Shown here piece after piece: positions 60,845-64,000 of a stretch of DNA of 64,000 nucleotides. The stretch spans positions 2,108,001 through 2,172,000 of the forward strand of contig NZ_CP047358.1 in the NCBI RefSeq assembly GCF_030408855.1. Direction: 5' to 3'. Both the position numbers and the translations under genes were made by a program. Every line of letters starts with the position of its first letter. Position 1 is the stretch's first letter. Source of the stretch: Corynebacterium glaucum. GTDB taxonomy: Bacteria > Actinomycetota > Actinomycetes > Mycobacteriales > Mycobacteriaceae. The notes under the pieces are model-generated. The model did no database searches, was not told where the DNA came from, and saw nothing but the letters and a program-made list of their open reading frames with translations.

Positions 60845-62656
60845 CTAGCGCACCACCTGCGGCGCGAAGAACGCGAACAAACCGCCGAGCGCCGCGAGCA
60901 CGGCGACGATCACGCCGACCGCAGCAGGCATACCGGATCCAGACGAGCCTGTGGAACCATCCTGCTGCGGGTTCGGCGACGGTTCGGAGCCGGCGTTCGA
61001 ACCCGCGCCGGCAGCCTGGTTTCGCACCGCGTCAGACGCGGTGAGGCGGCCCTGCTTGGAGAAGTCCTGGTACTTGATCAGCTTCGTCGTGCCCTCCGGG
61101 TTGGTGGCACTGTGGCCAGCCTTGAAATCCCAGGCCTCGACGCGGACGCGGTCGTCGTAGATCTTCACGCGGAGGCCGGATGCGGCCTGCTCGTCCACGA
61201 TTTCCTCGTCGTGGTCGCCGTCGGGCATGTACTCGTTCAAGATCGCACCGGTGTTCACTACCGGGAATCCGATCGCGCCTTCCTGAGTGCCGTCGTAACG
61301 TCGCGTCCCCCACCAGTTGTTCTGGTACAGCGATGCATGCGAGTGGCTGGTGAATGCAACGACGTCGTTGTACTTCGACAGGACGTTGGAAAGTGCCTGC
61401 TGATTCTCGAAGTCGTTCTGGTACCACGCCGAGTGGGACATGGACACCGTCTGCGGCAGTAGCGGGTGGGTGAAGACGAGTGCAGTCACACCCTGGCTAT
61501 CCCAGTACGCGAGGCGAGAGTCGAGCCAGGCGAGCTGCTCGGCCGACAGGCGTTGAAACGGTTCTTTACCGTCACGGTCGGAGTCTTGGTAGTACTCGGT
61601 GGAGATGCCGATCATCGGCACACCATCCACGACCTTTTCAAACCACGGCTTGTCCTGCCCGGTGTGCTCGCCCGCGTACTGCATGTAGCGGTCCATCTTT
61701 TCTTGGAAGTCCAGCTCGTGGCCGTAGAGCTCGTGGTTGCCGATGGTCCAGAACTCCTCGCCGGAATCGTGCGGCACTGCCTCGCGTGCGGCGAGGAAGG
61801 TGTCCCACTGTTCCTGCGTGCCCAGATCGACCAGGTCGCCGTTGATCACCAGCGCGTCAGCCTTTTCAGGCATCGCGTTGAGCCGCGCCACTGCCAGCTT
61901 GAAGTCTTCGGGGTCATCTTGGGTGTCAGAGATGACGTCGATAATGGCCTTCGGCTGCTCCGCGACCTGCGTGAACGGAGCACGAACCGCAACATTGTCC
62001 AGCGCCCACCAGTAGTCGTCGTTGCCGCCGAGGTAGGAGAAGGTCACCTGCATCTGGCTCGCGCCGGCCGGAACATCGATCTCGAAGTACTCGTGGGAGG
62101 AGTAGCGGTCCGCATCGAACGTGGCGACGGTCTGTTGTGCTCCCCCATCGAAGCTCACGCTCACCTGGGCGGTCTGGCCCGACTTGCCCTGGCGGTAGTG
62201 GTGGTCGAACTCGAGCGCGACGGTGCCCTGGCCACTGACGTTGATGTTGGCGCTGGTAAGTGAAGCGTCCATCGAGTCGCGCGGCGCGAGGCGCTGCTGC
62301 TTCGAGTCGATGATTGCCACCTGATCGTGGCCCTGGGTGAAGTAGTGGCGCTGTTCCGTGCCAGACGTCCAGGTCCAGCGCCGAATGGTGGAGAGCGTCC
62401 ACCCGTTCCAGCGTTCCTCGCCAGAGGTCACGCCGGTGACGTCTTGTTTCCAGCCCTTCGGCATGTCGTGGGTGAAGTGGGCCGGGTTCGGGACTGCATC
62501 GAAGCTTTCGAAGTACAGGTACGGACGGGCCGAAGCGGGCAGGCTTTCCGGTTGAGCGGCGACGGCCTGGGTGAGGCCCAGCGGAAGAGCGATGACAGTA
62601 GCGGTTGCGATGGCGGTTGCGGTGGCGGTAGCGAGGAACGAGTTGCGCAGCGTCAT
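60845..62656 (-). CDS. Secreted metallophosphoesterase with C-terminal membrane segment
   Basis: The 603-residue protein has a signal (MTLRNSFLATATATAIATAT, cleaved near AVAAQ) and a beta-rich N-terminal domain. A calcineurin-type phosphoesterase domain follows: DVISDTQ, VINGDLVDLGT, TIGNHELYG, VFTHPLL and TSHSHASLY. The first motif has Gln where most enzymes have His, and the last has SHSH for GHxH, so metal binding may be altered. A Ser/Gly/Pro linker leads to a final helix (VGVIVAVLAALGGLFAFF) ending APQVVR, of the same type as the surface proteins at 30374 and 56042. It should act outside the cell on phosphate esters. Convergent with the Pls/PosA gene. Confidence 0.87.
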   Translation of the reverse strand: MTLRNSFLATATATAIATATVIALPLGLTQAVAAQPESLPASARPYLYFESFDAVPNPAHFTHDMPKGWKQDVTGVTSGEERWNGWTLSTIRRWTWTSGTEQRHYFTQGHDQVAIIDSKQQRLAPRDSMDASLTSANINVSGQGTVALEFDHHYRQGKSGQTAQVSVSFDGGAQQTVATFDADRYSSHEYFEIDVPAGASQMQVTFSYLGGNDDYWWALDNVAVRAPFTQVAEQPKAIIDVISDTQDDPEDFKLAVARLNAMPEKADALVINGDLVDLGTQEQWDTFLAAREAVPHDSGEEFWTIGNHELYGHELDFQEKMDRYMQYAGEHTGQDKPWFEKVVDGVPMIGISTEYYQDSDRDGKEPFQRLSAEQLAWLDSRLAYWDSQGVTALVFTHPLLPQTVSMSHSAWYQNDFENQQALSNVLSKYNDVVAFTSHSHASLYQNNWWGTRRYDGTQEGAIGFPVVNTGAILNEYMPDGDHDEEIVDEQAASGLRVKIYDDRVRVEAWDFKAGHSATNPEGTTKLIKYQDFSKQGRLTASDAVRNQAAGAGSNAGSEPSPNPQQDGSTGSSGSGMPAAVGVIVAVLAALGGLFAFFAPQVVR

Positions 62657-62849
62657 ACGCCAAAAATTACTCCACCCGACCAGGTTCCGCTTGGCAAGCT
62701 TTCAGCCCACTCTCAGCGAATTTGGCAGCGATTACCGGCACCCTTTCCCTTACTAGACAGGGTGGTGTATTTTCTCCATACAGATCGGTTTCCGGGCCGC
62801 CAACGGTTGCCAGGAAGACCGTCTCACCTGCAAGAGAAAGTAGAACAAC

Positions 62850-63737
62850 ATGTCTATCATCCCGAATCGCAAGCGCATCGCGGCGGGCGTCGCCGCTGTC
62901 CTCGCAGCAGTGAGCCTCACCGCTTGCTCCTCCGACTCCTCCGGTTCGAGCGACTCCGCCGGTTCCGATGCCCCTTCCGCCTCGAGCAGCTTCCGAGATG
63001 TGGATGCCATCAAGGAGGACGGCACGGTGAAGATCGGCGTGTTCTCCGATAAGGCGCCGTTCGGCTACGTCGATGCGAACGGCGGCTACGCCGGATACGA
63101 CATCGAGTACGGCAACCGCCTCGGCGAGGACCTCGGCGTCGAAGTTGAGTACGTCCCGGTCGAAGCCGCCTCGCGCGTCGAGTTCCTGGACACCAACAAG
63201 GTCGACATCATCCTGGCCAATTTCACCGTCACCCCGGAGCGCCAGGAGAAGGTCGACTTCGCCAACCCGTACATGAAGGTCTCGCTCGGCGCGGTCACCC
63301 CGGATGCCAAGCCGCTGAACAGCGTCGAGGAGCTCGAGGGCAAGAACGTCATCGTGGTCAAGGGCACGACCGCAGAGGCTTACCTGGAAGAGAACCACCC
63401 GGAGATCAAACTCACTAAGTTCGAGCAGTACACCGAAGCCACCAATGCGCTTATCGACGGCCGGGGCGACGCCTGGGTCACCGACAACACCGAGGCGCTC
63501 GCATGGGCTGAGCAGACCCCTGGTTTCACCGCGACCATCCCGACACTGGGTGACATCGACACGATCGCTGGCGCAGTAGCCAAGGGCAACACCAGCCTGA
63601 AGGACTGGATGAACGACGAGCTGGTCGAGCTGGGCAAGGAGAACTTCTTCCACGACGCCTACGAGAAGACCCTGAAGCCGGTCTACGGCGACGCGGTCTC
63701 CGCAGACGACCTCGTCGTTGAGGGCGGCAAGCTCTAA
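62850..63737 (+). CDS. Amino-acid ABC transporter substrate-binding lipoprotein
   Basis: The 295-residue protein starts MSIIPNRKRIAAGVAAVLAA with lipobox LTAC near residue 26. A Ser/Gly linker precedes an SBP_bac_3 domain: GVFSDKAPFGYVDANGGYAG with the ligand-binding aromatic/Gly stretch, DIEYGNRLGED, and NFTVTPERQEKVDFANPY. This is the polar-amino-acid type, as in GluB or cystine-binding proteins. The ligand is not certain. The permease gene follows after 4 bases. The dispersed 11-bp repeat at 63449 encodes ALIDGRG. Confidence 0.93.
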   Translation: MSIIPNRKRIAAGVAAVLAAVSLTACSSDSSGSSDSAGSDAPSASSSFRDVDAIKEDGTVKIGVFSDKAPFGYVDANGGYAGYDIEYGNRLGEDLGVEVEYVPVEAASRVEFLDTNKVDIILANFTVTPERQEKVDFANPYMKVSLGAVTPDAKPLNSVEELEGKNVIVVKGTTAEAYLEENHPEIKLTKFEQYTEATNALIDGRGDAWVTDNTEALAWAEQTPGFTATIPTLGDIDTIAGAVAKGNTSLKDWMNDELVELGKENFFHDAYEKTLKPVYGDAVSADDLVVEGGKL

Positions 63738-63741
63738 TCCA

Positions 63742-64000
63742 ATGGATTTCTCGGTCGTCGCCGATAACATCCCGGTCTACGCTCAGGCGGCAGTCCTCAC
63801 TGTGAGGGTTGCCGCCAAAGGCATTTTGCTGGCGTTTCTCGTTGGCGCGCTCTGCGCCACCATCAGGTACTTTCGCATCCCGGTGCTGCGCCAACTCACC
63901 ACGGCCTACATCGAGGTCTCCCGCAACACTCCCCTACTTGTGCAGCTCTTCTTCCTCTACTTCGGCCTGCCGAAGTTGGGCATCGTCATCGAGTCGGAGA
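63742..64000 (+). CDS. Amino-acid ABC transporter permease (partial, runs off the window)
   Basis: The visible 86 codons start MDFSVVADNIPVYAQAAVLT and show the first helix (GILLAFLVGALCATIRYF) and the EVSRNTPLLVQLFFLYFGLP motif of polar-amino-acid permeases (HisMQ family). The 3' end lies beyond position 64000. It pairs with the binding protein upstream; an ATPase gene is expected further on. Confidence 0.9.
   Translation, partial: MDFSVVADNIPVYAQAAVLTVRVAAKGILLAFLVGALCATIRYFRIPVLRQLTTAYIEVSRNTPLLVQLFFLYFGLPKLGIVIESE

Larger units (their letters stand above)
2857..63459. repeat. Dispersed 11-bp word GCTT(AT/GT/GA)CGACG, 27 copies
   Basis: Exact copies start at + strand 2857, 4745, 10401, 15087, 18951, 21185, 22835, 24536, 26544, 34916, 42522, 54287, 55088 and 63449. 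Minus-strand copies have leftmost positions 5118, 6867, 13049, 16804, 19485, 31066, 36399, 41357, 44942, 47727, 52285, 57453 and 60137. Ten are GCTTATCGACG, ten GCTTGTCGACG and seven GCTTGACGACG. About 0.1 is expected by chance for three 11-mers on two strands of 64 kb. Twenty-four lie in genes, normally one per gene, and three in intergenic DNA. Near copies with one change occur as well (for example 11370 and 25170). None lies in the NYN or HEPN insertions. Confidence 0.9.

Noticed and set aside
1..64000. CRISPR array, rRNA genes, intact insertion sequence or prophage
   Set aside because: No spaced direct repeats, rRNA sequence, transposase or phage structural genes were seen.

Overview
The window is a chromosomal segment of a Corynebacterium-type actinobacterium. 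The evidence is high-GC coding sequence, many GTG starts and Corynebacteriales gene groups: carD-ispD, tilS-hpt-ftsH-folE-folP-folB-folK-DUF3180-DUF6779-panC, a phoRS-like pair next to purine genes, thrE, clpC and ptsG/ptsI. There is no rRNA operon, CRISPR array or intact insertion sequence. Most of the sequence is conserved housekeeping DNA, with a few inserted or fast-evolving patches.

Region by region. 1-8 kb: a DUF2334 protein, an S9 oligopeptidase, purC, purB and purD, with two related lipoprotein genes on either side of purC. 8-14 kb: a HIT hydrolase overlapping a two-component system, tRNA-Thr beside the threonine/serine exporter thrE, a histone-H1-tail-like basic protein, a lipoprotein and a LacI regulator. 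14-20 kb: rlmB, cysS and ispF behind an S51 peptidase and an HNH protein that separate ispF from ispD-carD; ispD has no canonical start codon. 20-30 kb: lipoprotein, radA, membrane protein, carbonic anhydrase, mutY, a large unidentified protein, a 56-aa DUF4236 protein and clpC. 30-38 kb: a secreted surface protein, ptsI, a TM2 protein, a J-like membrane protein, a decayed secreted-protein gene and ptsG with a terminator-like leader hairpin. 38-39 kb: a 0.8-kb cassette with a NYN-nuclease gene, flanked by two copies of the lysS 3' end. 39-50 kb: lysS, a pseudokinase-like membrane protein, panC and the folate cluster with ftsH and hpt. 50-51.4 kb: an insertion between hpt and tilS carrying a HEPN-domain protein and a circularly permuted tRNA-like sequence. 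51-64 kb: tilS, dacB, ppa, rhodanese, marR, two small secreted proteins (one with 16 PKEDT repeats), a Pls/PosA-type synthetase, a secreted phosphoesterase and the start of an amino-acid ABC transporter.

Four observations stand out. (1) An 11-bp word, GCTT(AT/GT/GA)CGACG, occurs 27 times on both strands, where well under one copy is expected by chance; it resembles a DNA-uptake-type or chromosome-organisation signal. (2) A HEPN RNase-like gene lies next to a tRNA-like RNA whose 3' half precedes its 5' half. (3) A promoter-attenuator-NYN cassette is bracketed by 36-bp direct repeats of the lysS 3' end. (4) Four secreted proteins share a C-terminal hydrophobic segment, two of them ending in QIQQFLPKF/HIQQFLPKF, with no LPXTG motif. 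All functional statements are inferred from sequence reading; no database search was run.
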